Part shown: one piece after another, positions 17,583 to 27,029 of the stretch
How the letters are laid out: the number at the start of each line of letters is the position of its first letter
Position numbering within the stretch: the stretch's first letter is position 1
From: Vagococcus xieshaowenii
GTDB taxonomy: Bacteria > Bacillota > Bacilli > Lactobacillales > Vagococcaceae
DNA length: 64,000 nucleotides
Assembly: GCF_004792515.1 (NCBI RefSeq)
Contig: NZ_CP038865.1
Coordinates: 50,001 to 114,000 of the forward strand
Direction: 5' to 3'
Notes under the pieces: model-generated
What the model was told of the DNA's origin: nothing
Seen by the model: only the letters and a program-made list of their open reading frames with translations
Databases searched by the model: none
Made by a program: the position numbers and the translations under genes

Positions 17583-19403
17583 ATGGAAAAAAAGATTAAT
17601 TTTTTCCAGTCTGTTCATTTTAAGATAGCTTTGGTGTTTGTCTTGCTGTTACTTGTATCAGTAGAAATCATCGGAGCTATTTTTATTCGTGAATTAGAAC
17701 AAACCACCATTACGAACTTCAAAACAAATGTGGATGTTCAAGTGGAGCAATTAGCTGCTAATTTGAGCAGTGAATTATCCTCTGAAGAAGATGACGATGT
17801 TAATTTGAAACGTTTGGTGAATGATTTTGTTCAGAACGATATCTTAGAAGTTCGTGTCATAGATGAAAAAGGGATTGTTCGCGCAACTAGCGAAATTACG
17901 GATCAAAATGACGTTGGAAAAAAGAATGATTATGGTAGTTTAACGAATGTAAATGAGCAAGGAATTGAACAAAAAGATGCGGTCACAGGCAAACGTGTCT
18001 ATCGTAAAAATCAGCAAATTTACTCACCTTCAGGAACGACCGTTATGGGAGCTGTCTATGTAAAAAGTGATTTAGAAGCAAAGTACAAAGAAATCAGCAA
18101 CATTACCTTGATTTTCTTTACTGCGTCAATGATTGCAATGGGCATTTCAGTGACGATTGCCATATTAGTCGCAAGAGGCATTACTAAACCAATTGGCGAG
18201 ATGCAACAACAAGCCAAACGTATCGCTAATGGTGATTACTCGGTGAAAGTAGATGTTTACGGGCGAGACGAATTAGGCTTATTAGGAGAAACCTTTAATG
18301 AATTGTCTGATCACGTCAAAGAAGCCCATGAAACATTAGAGTCTGAACGTCACCGATTGGATGGGGTGCTATCCCATATGACCGATGGGGTGGTCGCTAC
18401 TGACCGACGTGGTAAAGTAATTATTATTAACGAAATGGCACAGTTATTATTAGACACCACGCCTGAGGAAGCATTAACTAAAAATATCGTTGATTTACTT
18501 GGCATTGATCCAAGTTATACATTCCGTCAATTGGTTGAAGAAGAAAATGAACGTTTGATTGATATCATAGACGATAAAGACGAACATACGATATTGAATG
18601 CCGATTTTGCGATGATTCGCCGTGAATCAGGCTTTATAAGTGGATTAGTATGTGTGTTACATGACGTCACCGATCAAGAAAAGAGTGAGCGTGAACGTCG
18701 TGAATTTGTATCGAACGTGTCTCATGAATTACGCACCCCTTTAACGAGTATGAGAAGTTACTTAGAAGCGCTATCTGATGGCGCTTGGCAAAGTAAAGAG
18801 TTAGCACCTAAGTTTATTAATGTTAGTTTAGAAGAAACCGACCGTATGATTCGAATGATCACTGATTTACTAGAATTATCACGGATGGATAATAAAAAAC
18901 TTGTTTTACAAAAAGAATTAATTAATTTAAATGAAATGTTTAGGTTTGTCATTGAACGTTTTGAGATGATGATGATGAGTCAGAACCTTAATTATACGAT
19001 CAAGCGTGAATTTACAGGGCGTACGATTTGGGTCGAAGCTGATTCAGATAAGCTAATTCAAGTGTTTGATAATATTATGAATAATGCCATCAAATATTCA
19101 CCAGATGGCGGACAAATTACGTGTAGTCTATTAGAAACACATAATAATGTGATCATCAGCATTTCAGATCAAGGAATGGGAATTCCACGCCGTGATTTAC
19201 GCCGTGTATTTGACCGCTTCTTCCGAGTAGATAAAGCCCGTTCACGCGCAATGGGCGGATCAGGTCTAGGATTAGCGATTTCAAAAGAAGTTATTCAAAG
19301 CCATGGTGGAACCATCTGGGTAGAAAGTGAAGAAGGTAAAGGTTCCACATTCTTCATTTCATTACCATATGTACCGATGGAGGAGGAAGATTTATGGGAT
19401 TAA
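17583..19403 (+). CDS. walK: Sensor histidine kinase WalK (YycG)
   Basis: 606 residues. Transmembrane segments at about 13-34 and 181-203 flank an extracellular PAS-like domain. A HAMP domain follows (ITKPIGEMQQQAKRIANGDY), then a cytoplasmic PAS domain (about 258-365). The dimerisation domain has phospho-His381 in NVSHELRTPLTSMRS. HATPase motifs are DNIMNNAIKYSPDGG, SDQGMGIPRRD, FDRFFRVDKARS and GGSGLGLAISKEV. Length matches WalK of enterococci and bacilli. It overlaps yycH by 10 bases. Its activity is normally adjusted by the membrane proteins YycH and YycI encoded next. Confidence 0.97.
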   Translation: MEKKINFFQSVHFKIALVFVLLLLVSVEIIGAIFIRELEQTTITNFKTNVDVQVEQLAANLSSELSSEEDDDVNLKRLVNDFVQNDILEVRVIDEKGIVRATSEITDQNDVGKKNDYGSLTNVNEQGIEQKDAVTGKRVYRKNQQIYSPSGTTVMGAVYVKSDLEAKYKEISNITLIFFTASMIAMGISVTIAILVARGITKPIGEMQQQAKRIANGDYSVKVDVYGRDELGLLGETFNELSDHVKEAHETLESERHRLDGVLSHMTDGVVATDRRGKVIIINEMAQLLLDTTPEEALTKNIVDLLGIDPSYTFRQLVEEENERLIDIIDDKDEHTILNADFAMIRRESGFISGLVCVLHDVTDQEKSERERREFVSNVSHELRTPLTSMRSYLEALSDGAWQSKELAPKFINVSLEETDRMIRMITDLLELSRMDNKKLVLQKELINLNEMFRFVIERFEMMMMSQNLNYTIKREFTGRTIWVEADSDKLIQVFDNIMNNAIKYSPDGGQITCSLLETHNNVIISISDQGMGIPRRDLRRVFDRFFRVDKARSRAMGGSGLGLAISKEVIQSHGGTIWVESEEGKGSTFFISLPYVPMEEEDLWD

Positions 19404-20717
19404 ACTGGTCATATAAACTTGTTCGTATTTTGTTAGTGGCAATGATAGGTCTTAGTATTTTTCTGTCGAGTTTAATCTGGGCACAATCAAGTCGCACGTC
19501 GGTAGGAAATTATACTGACAATGTCACGGCAACCATCAAAGCTTTTGATCCTAGAGAGGTCTTTGTTCCAGTGAGGTTAGTTCGTCACTTACCAGATGAT
19601 GAATTACTTTATACAAATCGTGAGAGCATCATGCAAAAAGCAACAGAAGAATTAAGTAAGCTAGACTATGATCTTCTTAAACAAGAACCCATCAACGGAA
19701 TAGAAGACTATCAAGCGTTTCTTTCTAGAAAAGGAACCATTGAGCTGATGTTTTCAGATAAATTATTGTTACATTATTTTCTTTCTGTTTTTGATTTTAA
19801 ATTAGCAGCAGATAACACAATCATGTTTAATCGTTTGATATTAGACTATCAACATCAGCGTGTCTCTTTTTTGAATGATGAAGATAGTAGTATTTGGACG
19901 ACATCGTATAAAGGGAGTCTGGCTGGCTTTCGCGATTTGATTTTAGATGAACATACGGATTATTTTGAAGTAGAAAGTAAAAATAATTACAATGATCGTG
20001 TGTTTTATAACATTACATCAGATATTAAGTTAAAAAAATATAGTTACATCTTAGAAACTCAAGCTTACTCCGTTTTTTTCAAATTTATTGTTTGATCCAG
20101 GACAAGATGTTATTCCTTCTGATGATGCGAGTAAGAATTTATATTTTTCAACGTCAAATGGTCAGTCATTAGCGATTGAAAATCAGACGGGTGTTATCAA
20201 ATTTGAAGATCCTAAGGAGACAGTAGCGGATGACAAGATAGATAAACCTACTGAAGGGGTTTATGATCGAACGTTTCATTACTTGAATAAACTAGGAAAA
20301 GTAATTGGAACGGTGCATTATTTTGAAACAAATGATACTCAAGTTGTTTACCGACAATATGTAGAAGGTTATCCTATTTTTAGTGATTTTGATCGTGGAC
20401 GCGTCATTATAACTGAAAACACCCAACATACGGTCATGCAGATGAATCAAAATGCGATTCAAGTGCCGATTCCTCTAGATGAAGAGGTGGACGTACCGAA
20501 ACCGTCTGAAGTAATCGAACAATTGCAATTAGCAGGTGTTAACTTTGAATGGATTTCAGGTATGCAAATTGGTTACACATGGTTGAACGAACAAGCACAA
20601 GATAAACAAATTGTTAATCTAACGCCTGAATGGTATATCAAGTATAAAGGCGCTTGGGAGACGGTAGAAACCGTCATTCAATTAGGTGAAAAGGAGGAGA
20701 TTATTAATGGATTTTAA
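19394..20717 (+). pseudogene. yycH: WalK-regulating protein YycH (WalH), split by a frameshift in a T7 run
   Basis: The first frame (ATG 19394, AGGAGGA at 19381-19387) encodes a YycH-like N-terminus with one membrane segment (LVRILLVAMIGLSIFLSSLI) and 233 residues, ending YSVFFKFIV-stop at 20095. The rest of YycH continues at once in another frame (SNLLFDPGQDVIPSDD onward) to the stop at 20717. The only junction that joins them is the run of seven Ts at 20073-20079. With six Ts the frame reads QAYSVFSNLLFDPGQD straight through, giving a product near 440 residues, normal for YycH. So the gene carries a one-base insertion in a homopolymer, either a real mutation, a slippage (phase-variable) site, or a sequencing error. 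YycH with YycI modulates WalK in Bacillus (negatively) and in Staphylococcus. Confidence 0.88.
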
Positions 20718-21546
20718 ACGTGTATCCATTATTTTTCTAATTACCTTTTTCGTGTTAAATATTTTCTTAGGGACAACCTATATTCAAGGGAAACGTAGTC
20801 AAAAGTTAAGTGATCTAGGAGATTTAGCGCAAATAGAAGAACGCTTAGCCGAGGAAAATATTAAATATAGTGGCACACTGTCAACCAAATCAAAAGAAGC
20901 TTATTATTTAAGCGGTATCTCTTCTGATTTGGCTGCTTTAGCCGTAAAAGAAATCTCATCTGTTATAGAAAATGATCCAGAAGGTAAGAGTATTACGAGA
21001 GATTTAAGCACAGTCGAACACTTATCTTTTTCAGATGAGGATTTAATTGAGAGAACCAGCCGATTTTTGAAATCAGACAATGGTATTGCATTTGGAGAAG
21101 ATTATACGTATCGTAAGAAATTAACAGGTAAGACGCCAGCGCTCTACTTTACGCAAGAGTATCAAGGGATTCCTTTTTACGATGATGGTGGTGCAGTAAC
21201 CGTTAATTACGAAAAAATCAAAAGTCCTACTCCAACGTATCAGCTAAGTAGTTTAACACAAACACATATTGCTAACATTGAACAATTACGTGAAAAACAA
21301 ACGGTTATTAGTGAGCAAGAAGCTATCGCAACCCTTTACGTTAACAGCAAACTACCTGAGCGTAGTAAAATTGGCGAACGAGTGCTAGCATATACACATA
21401 TTTTTTCTGTTGATGAGAAAAATATTTATTTGCCTGTTTGGTTTGTGTGGGTCAATACAGGAACAGACAAAGTACAAATAGAAAAGGTTAATGCTTTTTC
21501 TAACACAATTATTACAACAAATGTCTCCGATGTGACGGCAAATTAA
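20707..21546 (+). CDS. yycI: WalK-regulating protein YycI (WalI)
   Basis: 279 residues from ATG 20707, chosen for AAGGAGGAG at 20690-20698 and because it gives the usual N-terminus. It has a single membrane segment (VSIIFLITFFVLNIFLGTTY, about 5-24) and an extracellular domain of the YycH/YycI fold. It overlaps the 3' end of yycH by 11 bases. YycI and YycH form a membrane complex with WalK in related bacteria. Unlike yycH, this gene is intact. Confidence 0.9.
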   Translation: MDFKRVSIIFLITFFVLNIFLGTTYIQGKRSQKLSDLGDLAQIEERLAEENIKYSGTLSTKSKEAYYLSGISSDLAALAVKEISSVIENDPEGKSITRDLSTVEHLSFSDEDLIERTSRFLKSDNGIAFGEDYTYRKKLTGKTPALYFTQEYQGIPFYDDGGAVTVNYEKIKSPTPTYQLSSLTQTHIANIEQLREKQTVISEQEAIATLYVNSKLPERSKIGERVLAYTHIFSVDEKNIYLPVWFVWVNTGTDKVQIEKVNAFSNTIITTNVSDVTAN

Positions 21547-21571
21547 GAATGTAGGAAGCAGGTTTTAACAA

Positions 21572-22378
21572 TTGAGTGAAGAAACAGGGATGTACGTCAG
21601 TGTCTTAGCCAGTGGTAGTACCGGTAATTGTGTGTATGTAGAAACACCGGAAAAGAAAATGATTGTCGATGCTGGTTTAAGTGGAAAAAAAATTACCAGT
21701 TTGCTGGCGGAAATTGATCGTACACCAGACGAATTAGATGCTATTTTTGTGACGCATGAACATACGGATCATATTAAGGGTGTGGGAATTCTTTCACGTA
21801 AGTATGGGATTGATATTTATGCTAACGAACTAACGTGGCAAGCGATGGCAAAAAATATTGGAAACATCGCACTAGATCATCGTCATTTATTTGAAATGGG
21901 AAAAACATTAACGTTTGGAGATATTGATGTTGAAAGTTTTGGTGTGTCGCATGATGCGGCTGCCCCGCAATTTTATCAATTCCATCGCAATAATAAAGCA
22001 TTTGCTGTCTTAACGGATACTGGCTATTGTAGCGATCGTATCAAAGGAACAATAAAAAATGCGGATGCTTATGTGATTGAAAGCAATCATGATGTAGAGA
22101 TGTTACGGATGGGAAACTATCCGTGGCATTTGAAACAGCGTATTCTAGGTGATAAAGGTCATTTGTCAAATGAAGATGGGGCATTAGTTATGACAGAGTT
22201 AATCGGTGATAAAACCAAGAAATTATTTTTAGGGCATTTAAGCCGTGAAAACAATATCAAAGAATTAGCTCATATGACGATGAATCATACCCTTCAAGTT
22301 CATGACATTGATACCATTAAAAAAGTCCAATTATATGATACTGATCCAGATTACGCGACAGCTTTATTCGCCATTTAA
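21572..22378 (+). CDS. walJ: MBL-fold metallohydrolase WalJ (YycJ)
   Basis: 268 residues of the metallo-beta-lactamase fold. Metal ligands are visible in VTHEHTDHIKGV (HxHxDH), in SFGVSHDAAAP, in VLTDTGYC and in GHLSRENN. It is the last gene of the wal operon; homologs are 5'-3' exonuclease-like and are implicated in coordinating replication and wall synthesis. The TTG at 21572 follows AGGAAGCAGG with about 9-base spacing; ATG 21590 is an alternative. In many relatives htrA follows walJ; here a terminator ends the operon and no htrA is present in the window. Confidence 0.93.
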   Translation: MSEETGMYVSVLASGSTGNCVYVETPEKKMIVDAGLSGKKITSLLAEIDRTPDELDAIFVTHEHTDHIKGVGILSRKYGIDIYANELTWQAMAKNIGNIALDHRHLFEMGKTLTFGDIDVESFGVSHDAAAPQFYQFHRNNKAFAVLTDTGYCSDRIKGTIKNADAYVIESNHDVEMLRMGNYPWHLKQRILGDKGHLSNEDGALVMTELIGDKTKKLFLGHLSRENNIKELAHMTMNHTLQVHDIDTIKKVQLYDTDPDYATALFAI

Positions 22379-22387
22379 TCATATGCC

Positions 22388-22417
22388 AAAAAGCACTAGC
22401 AATTGCTAGTGCTTTTT
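22388..22417 (+). terminator. Terminator of the wal operon
   Basis: Perfect 30-base palindrome (AAAAAGCACTAGCAA / TTGCTAGTGCTTTTT), just after walJ. Confidence 0.9.
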
Positions 22418-22468
22418 GTGTGTTTGTGTCATAATAGCGCTAAACCATTTTTATTAGGAGGGGATAGT

Positions 22469-23044
22469 ATGTCAATACCACCAGTGAAGAGCATGGCGTT
22501 ACATTTAGCAGAACATCGCTTTATGGAGACAGAGCGTCTATTGTTACGTCCAGTAGATTTAATAGATGCGGCGTCTATGTATGACTATGCAAGTGACGAA
22601 GAGGTTAGTCAGTTTGTATTTCCAACTCATCAATCAATTCAAGAAACCCAACAGGCAATTGCCGAATTTTTTATCAATAACAGCTTAGGTAAATATGCGA
22701 TTGTCTTGAAGGAAACCCAACAAATGATTGGGACGATTGATTTGCAAAATATTGACGAAAAAAATCGTAAAGCAGAAATTGGTTATACGTTGTCAAAAAA
22801 CTATTGGGGACAAGGACTAGTGCCTGAAGCTGCCAAACAACTACTGTGGTTAGCCTTTTGTCAGCTAAAGTTGAATGTTGTTAGTGCTATTCATGATATA
22901 GATAATCCAAACTCCGGTCGTGTGATGGAAAAAATTGGCATGCAGCCAGTTGGCATTTTTCCAAATTACATGATTCATAAAGGAAAAAATGTGACAGTAG
23001 CTATTTATTGCTTAACGATAGATGATTATCACGCGTTAAAATAA
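22469..23044 (+). CDS. RimJ/RimL-type GNAT acetyltransferase
   Basis: 191 residues from ATG 22469 (AGGAGGGG at 22456-22463). It has the RimL-like pattern: ETERLLLRPVDLIDAASMYDY, MIGTIDLQNIDEKNRKAEIGYTLSKNYWGQGLVPEA (acetyl-CoA loop), and NPNSGRVMEKIGMQPVG near the C-terminus. Such enzymes acetylate protein N-termini or small amines; the substrate is unknown. It lies between strong terminators, so it is probably monocistronic. Confidence 0.85.
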   Translation: MSIPPVKSMALHLAEHRFMETERLLLRPVDLIDAASMYDYASDEEVSQFVFPTHQSIQETQQAIAEFFINNSLGKYAIVLKETQQMIGTIDLQNIDEKNRKAEIGYTLSKNYWGQGLVPEAAKQLLWLAFCQLKLNVVSAIHDIDNPNSGRVMEKIGMQPVGIFPNYMIHKGKNVTVAIYCLTIDDYHALK

Positions 23045-23097
23045 ACATAACCCCCAGTAAGGCTTAAGCTAAGCTTTGCTGGGGGTTATGTTTATTT
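23039..23097. terminator. Long bidirectional terminator
   Basis: 23039-23062 pairs with 23074-23097 (core AAATAAACATAACCCCCAG / CTGGGGGTTATGTTTATTT) between convergent genes; it overlaps both stop codons. Confidence 0.9.
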
Positions 23098-23268
23098 CAT
23101 TAATGTTAGGATAACTAGTGGAATACTTAACGCAATAAAGCCTATCACGCTCATTCCAATAAGTTTAGCGCTAAAAGATTGCCATTTAAATGTTTTGACT
23201 GCCAAAAGTGTCATTAAAACAGAAAACATATAGCAAAAGAATAACGTGATAAAACGTTCAATGGTCAT
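23092..23268 (-). CDS. Small two-helix membrane protein
   Basis: 58 residues starting at 23268, where AAGGAGG is well placed (an upstream in-frame start lacks a site). Two hydrophobic helices are visible, at about 5-25 (FITLFFCYMFSVLMTLLAV) and 36-56 (IGMSVIGFIALSIPLVILTL). I do not recognise it. It lies 23 bases after the hydrolase gene on the same strand, so the two are probably cotranscribed. Confidence 0.6.
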   Translation of the reverse strand: MTIERFITLFFCYMFSVLMTLLAVKTFKWQSFSAKLIGMSVIGFIALSIPLVILTLMK

Positions 23269-23291
23269 AATAAGTCCTCCTTGAGCGATTA

Positions 23292-24029
23292 TTAGAGCGT
23301 TTGTAGCCAATCAATCATTAGTTGAGACGTAAGTTCTAATTGTTTATCCGCAGAAAGAGAGGCGTCATTATCACCATCTTGTTCACCATAACGACCGAAT
23401 TGACCATGGTTGCCGCCTTCAAGAACTTCATAGTGGGTATTGGAAGGTAGAAAGTCACGGGCGTTTTCGTAATTAGTTAAGTTTAGTACGCCGTCTTGGC
23501 TACCTTTGATAGATAGGACGGGTAAGTCTTTTGTTTTTAATTCGCCTTTTTCATCGGGATAACTAGCGAGGAAGAAGACGCCTTTTAATTGCTTATTAGG
23601 TGTCGCATTGGCGTAGCGACTTGCCATCGTACCACCTAAAGAATGCCCACCAATGACAACGTCTGTTAATGTGTAAGCATTAATAATGTCATCGGCTTTA
23701 TTAGCGTTTGTAACGGCTAAATTTAACGGCATTTTGGCAATATAGACAGGATACCCTTGTTTGGCAAGCGCAATAGCAAATGGCACATAACTATCAGGCT
23801 TCACTAAACCGCCGGGATAGTAAATGACAGCAGGAGTTGTTACTTGTTTTTTAGTGGGTGTTACTACCCAAGCAAGTTTATCTTCTTGCACGTTCACTGA
23901 GTCCTGATTGTCCTTAATCATGGTGGCAACAGATGGATCAGCGGAATAAGTGGACATATTTAAGTAAAGTGCCGATCCGGCAACAATTAGTACGAGTAAG
24001 CTAATAATAATAGTGATAACTTTTTTCAT
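23292..24029 (-). CDS. Membrane-anchored alpha/beta hydrolase
   Basis: 245 residues with an N-terminal membrane anchor (MKKVITIIISLLVLIVAGSALYL begins it; an uncleaved signal is likely). The catalytic triad of an alpha/beta hydrolase is readable: nucleophile Ser in VIGGHSLGGTMASRYA (about 133-148), Asp in IKGSQDGVL, His in EGGNHGQFG. The sequence fits the alpha/beta-hydrolase family 5 group. The substrate is unknown. It ends 23 bases before the small membrane protein and begins 5 bases after the stop of the peptidase at 24035, suggesting a three-gene minus-strand operon. Confidence 0.85.
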   Translation of the reverse strand: MKKVITIIISLLVLIVAGSALYLNMSTYSADPSVATMIKDNQDSVNVQEDKLAWVVTPTKKQVTTPAVIYYPGGLVKPDSYVPFAIALAKQGYPVYIAKMPLNLAVTNANKADDIINAYTLTDVVIGGHSLGGTMASRYANATPNKQLKGVFFLASYPDEKGELKTKDLPVLSIKGSQDGVLNLTNYENARDFLPSNTHYEVLEGGNHGQFGRYGEQDGDNDASLSADKQLELTSQLMIDWLQTL

Positions 24030-24034
24030 CTAAA

Positions 24035-25075
24035 TTAGGCCTCACTTAGAGGACTAAACAGGTAGGCAGTGACTAATTGCTCTGTTGCGTCAATAGATTC
24101 TTGGTGCGTACGTTCAAAAGCGTGACTTGCTTCAATTCCGGCACCTAGTAAGCCGTGACGGACATCAGCTCCCGCACGCATAGCCGCCGAAGCATCACTA
24201 CCATAGAATGGATAAATATCTAATTGATAGCCAATGTCATCTTGTTTGCACAAGTTAACGAGATGGTTTCGTAAGCCTAAGTGATAAGGGCCACTGCCAT
24301 CTTTAACACAAATAGAGACGGTGTATTCATCGGTTTGTTGATCATCACCCATTGCCCCCATATCAACGGCTAAGTATTCAACGACTTTGTCAGAAATATT
24401 TGAGTTTCCACCATAACCGATTTCTTCATTGTTTGAGATGAAGAAGGTAGTAGTATAAGGTAAGTCCTCATCAGCATCAACTAATTTTTCAAGGAATTTA
24501 ATTAAAATAGCAACACTGACTTTATCATCTAAGTGACGAGATTTAATAAAACCACTTGGTGTGATTTCAGTACGTGGATCAAAACTAATGAAATCACCAA
24601 CTTCAATGCCTAGAGCGCGTGTTTCATCGGCAGTCGTCACTTTTGCGTCAATACGCACTTCCATATTGGCTTGATTACGTTCAGCAGTTCCAGCGTCTGC
24701 GTATACATGGACGCTTGTTTGGTGCATCAAAATAGTTCCGGTATAGGTTTGGCCATTTTGTGTATGAATCGTACAATATTCTCCTTCGATAGAGTTATAA
24801 CGGAAGCCACCGATTAAGTCTAATTTTAAGCGTCCGTTTGGTTTGATGGCACGAACCATTGCGCCTAATGTATCAACATGAGCTGTAATAAATCGTTCTT
24901 GTTCAGTATTTTTTCCAGGAACGGTCACGATTAAGCTTCCTTTACGATTGAGTGTCGGTTTGTAACCTAAATGGATTAAACGTTCGTTTAGATAGTGAAT
25001 GATTTCTTTGGTATTCCCAGTAGGTGAGGGGATATTGGTTAATTTTTCTACTAATTGAATGGTATTTTCAGTCAT
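24035..25075 (-). CDS. M42-family metalloaminopeptidase
   Basis: 346 residues, the normal length for the M42 (PepA/FrvX-like) family of dinuclear-metal aminopeptidases that form large cytosolic shells. Metal and catalytic motifs: TAHVDTLGAMV (His and Asp near 65), LDDKVSVAILI, SNNEEIGYGG (general-base Glu and metal Glu), VDMGAMGDD, and a C-terminal ASHAFERTH. The insert after HVDTLG contains the PDZ-like dimerisation domain. The start at 25075 follows GAAGATGAT, a weak site. It heads the minus-strand group with the hydrolase and the small membrane protein. Confidence 0.9.
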   Translation of the reverse strand: MTENTIQLVEKLTNIPSPTGNTKEIIHYLNERLIHLGYKPTLNRKGSLIVTVPGKNTEQERFITAHVDTLGAMVRAIKPNGRLKLDLIGGFRYNSIEGEYCTIHTQNGQTYTGTILMHQTSVHVYADAGTAERNQANMEVRIDAKVTTADETRALGIEVGDFISFDPRTEITPSGFIKSRHLDDKVSVAILIKFLEKLVDADEDLPYTTTFFISNNEEIGYGGNSNISDKVVEYLAVDMGAMGDDQQTDEYTVSICVKDGSGPYHLGLRNHLVNLCKQDDIGYQLDIYPFYGSDASAAMRAGADVRHGLLGAGIEASHAFERTHQESIDATEQLVTAYLFSPLSEA

Positions 25076-25215
25076 AATATCATCTTCTTTCTAAAGTTAG
25101 TACCTTTATGATAACAAAGAAATCGCCAATTGATGAATGAAATGATAAAAAATTTGTTTTATTTTTATAATTTTTTTCGAAACATTTAAGCTGGAGTTAA
25201 ATCATAAACAAAAGA

Positions 25216-25244
25216 TTGCATTCATTTATAAATACGATTACAAT
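25216..25244 (+). promoter_or_regulatory. Sigma-A promoter of murJ
   Basis: TTGCAT (25216-25221), 17 bases, TACAAT (25239-25244), 36 bases upstream of the murJ start. The rest of 25076-25279 is AT-rich with no other clear signal. Confidence 0.6.
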
Positions 25245-25279
25245 TTAGTAAGTATAGACATTTAGAAAGTTGGGTGTAG

Positions 25280-26929
25280 ATGGACGTTCAAAAACAGAAC
25301 TATGACCAGTTAAACGAAGAGTCACAGAAGAAGATGCTTCGCGGCTCTGCTTGGATGACAGTAGGAAGTTTTGCGTCTCGATTACTAGGAGCGATTTATA
25401 TCATTCCGTGGTATTTATGGATGGGACAACAAGCAGAATTAGCCAATAATTTATTTACAAAAGGATACAATATTTACGCATTATTCTTAATGGTTTCAAC
25501 AGCAGGGATACCAGGCGCGATTGCTAAACAAATCTCGAAATACAACTCATTGAATGAATACAATGTGAGTAAAGAATTGTTTAAGCGGACGTTAATGGTT
25601 ATGGGGATGTTAGGTGTGGTTTCCTCAGCCTTTATGTTCTTTGGATCACCTCTTTTAGCAAGTCTTTCGGGTGGTAATAAGGATTTAATTCCTGTCATGA
25701 AGTCATTGAGCGTGGCGGTGTTGATTTTCCCAATCATGAGTGCGTTCCGTGGCTTTTTCCAAGGGAATCAAGACATGATGCCGTCTGCAATATCGCAAGT
25801 TGTTGAACAAATTGCACGTGTGGCATACATTCTGGTGACAGCCTATGTCATTATGAAAATAGGCTCAGGTGATTATGTTAGTGCCGTAACACATGCAACG
25901 CTAGCAGCCTTTGTTGGGTCACTATTTGCGTTGTTGTTACTATTGTGGTTTTACAAGAAATATATGCCACGTTTGGCAGAATTAGAAGCCAATAGTCGTA
26001 ATGAAATTGAAATTAAACCTAATCAATTAATCAAAGAAATCGTGATGGAAGCTATTCCGTTTATCTTTATCGGATCAGCGATTACTATTTTTAAATTAAT
26101 TGACCAGATGACGTTTGAACGTTTCTTGGGAAGTTATACGAATTATACAACAGAGCAAGTAGAAAAATTATTTACGTTATTTAGTGGTAACCCGGACAAG
26201 CTAACGATGATTACAATTTCGATTGCTACGTCACTTGCAGTAGCAGGTTTACCTTTAATTACCGAACTGTATACGAAGAAGAAATTTAAAGAATTAGCTA
26301 AACAATTAAGTGATAATATTCAACTATTTTTCTTTGTCATGATTCCCTCAACATTTGGTATGATCTTATTATCAGATGAGTTGAACACGGTGTTCTATCG
26401 CACAGATGATTTAGGCGCGTCGTTATTAAGACAAGCAACGTATGTCGGGGTGATTTTAGGGTTTTATATTTTATCATCTTCCATTCTTCAAGGAATTTAT
26501 GGTAATAATAAAGCGATTCGCTTCTTAGTAGTGGGTCTACTGGTCAAATTAATTTGTCAATTCCCATTCATTTATTACTTAGAATCATATGGTCCTAACT
26601 TAGCGACAGCGGTAGGTTTTTTAGTAGCGAGTGGACTGACGATTTACGAGATTTATAAAATGACGCATTTTGCCGTTGGTTTGACGTTTAGAAGGACCTT
26701 GTTGATTTCGATTTTATCATTGGTGATGTTACTAGGTGCTTATCTAGTTCAACAATTACTTTATCTTTTCATATCACCAACAACTAAAGGACAAGCGTTT
26801 ATTATTGTCGCTGTTGTAGGGGCTGTAGGTGGCGCGATTTATACCTACTTAGTATTAAAACTACGCTTAGCCGACAAGTTATTAGGCAGTCGTATGAGTG
26901 GATTGAGAAGAAAATTAAATATTAGATAA
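25280..26929 (+). CDS. murJ: MurJ/YtgP-type lipid II flippase (MOP superfamily)
   Basis: 549 residues with about 14 membrane helices, as expected of Gram-positive MurJ (YtgP). It opens LRGSAWMTVGSFASRLLGAIYIIPW and contains STAGIPGAIAKQISKYN and AFRGFFQGNQDMMPSAISQVVEQIARV. These are the conserved substrate-cavity arginine-rich helix 1 and the QGxxxxxP(T/S)AxSQxxEQxxRV signature. It moves lipid-linked peptidoglycan precursor across the membrane. The Shine-Dalgarno (TTGGGTG) before ATG 25280 is weak. As in B. subtilis, a RsuA-type pseudouridine synthase gene follows. The terminator between them suggests separate or attenuated expression. Confidence 0.9.
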   Translation: MDVQKQNYDQLNEESQKKMLRGSAWMTVGSFASRLLGAIYIIPWYLWMGQQAELANNLFTKGYNIYALFLMVSTAGIPGAIAKQISKYNSLNEYNVSKELFKRTLMVMGMLGVVSSAFMFFGSPLLASLSGGNKDLIPVMKSLSVAVLIFPIMSAFRGFFQGNQDMMPSAISQVVEQIARVAYILVTAYVIMKIGSGDYVSAVTHATLAAFVGSLFALLLLLWFYKKYMPRLAELEANSRNEIEIKPNQLIKEIVMEAIPFIFIGSAITIFKLIDQMTFERFLGSYTNYTTEQVEKLFTLFSGNPDKLTMITISIATSLAVAGLPLITELYTKKKFKELAKQLSDNIQLFFFVMIPSTFGMILLSDELNTVFYRTDDLGASLLRQATYVGVILGFYILSSSILQGIYGNNKAIRFLVVGLLVKLICQFPFIYYLESYGPNLATAVGFLVASGLTIYEIYKMTHFAVGLTFRRTLLISILSLVMLLGAYLVQQLLYLFISPTTKGQAFIIVAVVGAVGGAIYTYLVLKLRLADKLLGSRMSGLRRKLNIR

Positions 26930-26933
26930 CCTT

Positions 26934-26970
26934 AAAGGGAGCGTGCACTAGTGGCAAGGCTCCTTTTTTT
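26934..26970 (+). terminator. Terminator after murJ
   Basis: AAAGGGAGC (26934-26942) pairs with GCTCCTTTT (26959 onward, one G-U), then a T-run to 26970. Confidence 0.7.
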
Positions 26971-27029
26971 TAGTCATAAATTCATGCTATTATACTAATA
27001 AGAAGAGATAGAGAGAATAGAGGGACAAC

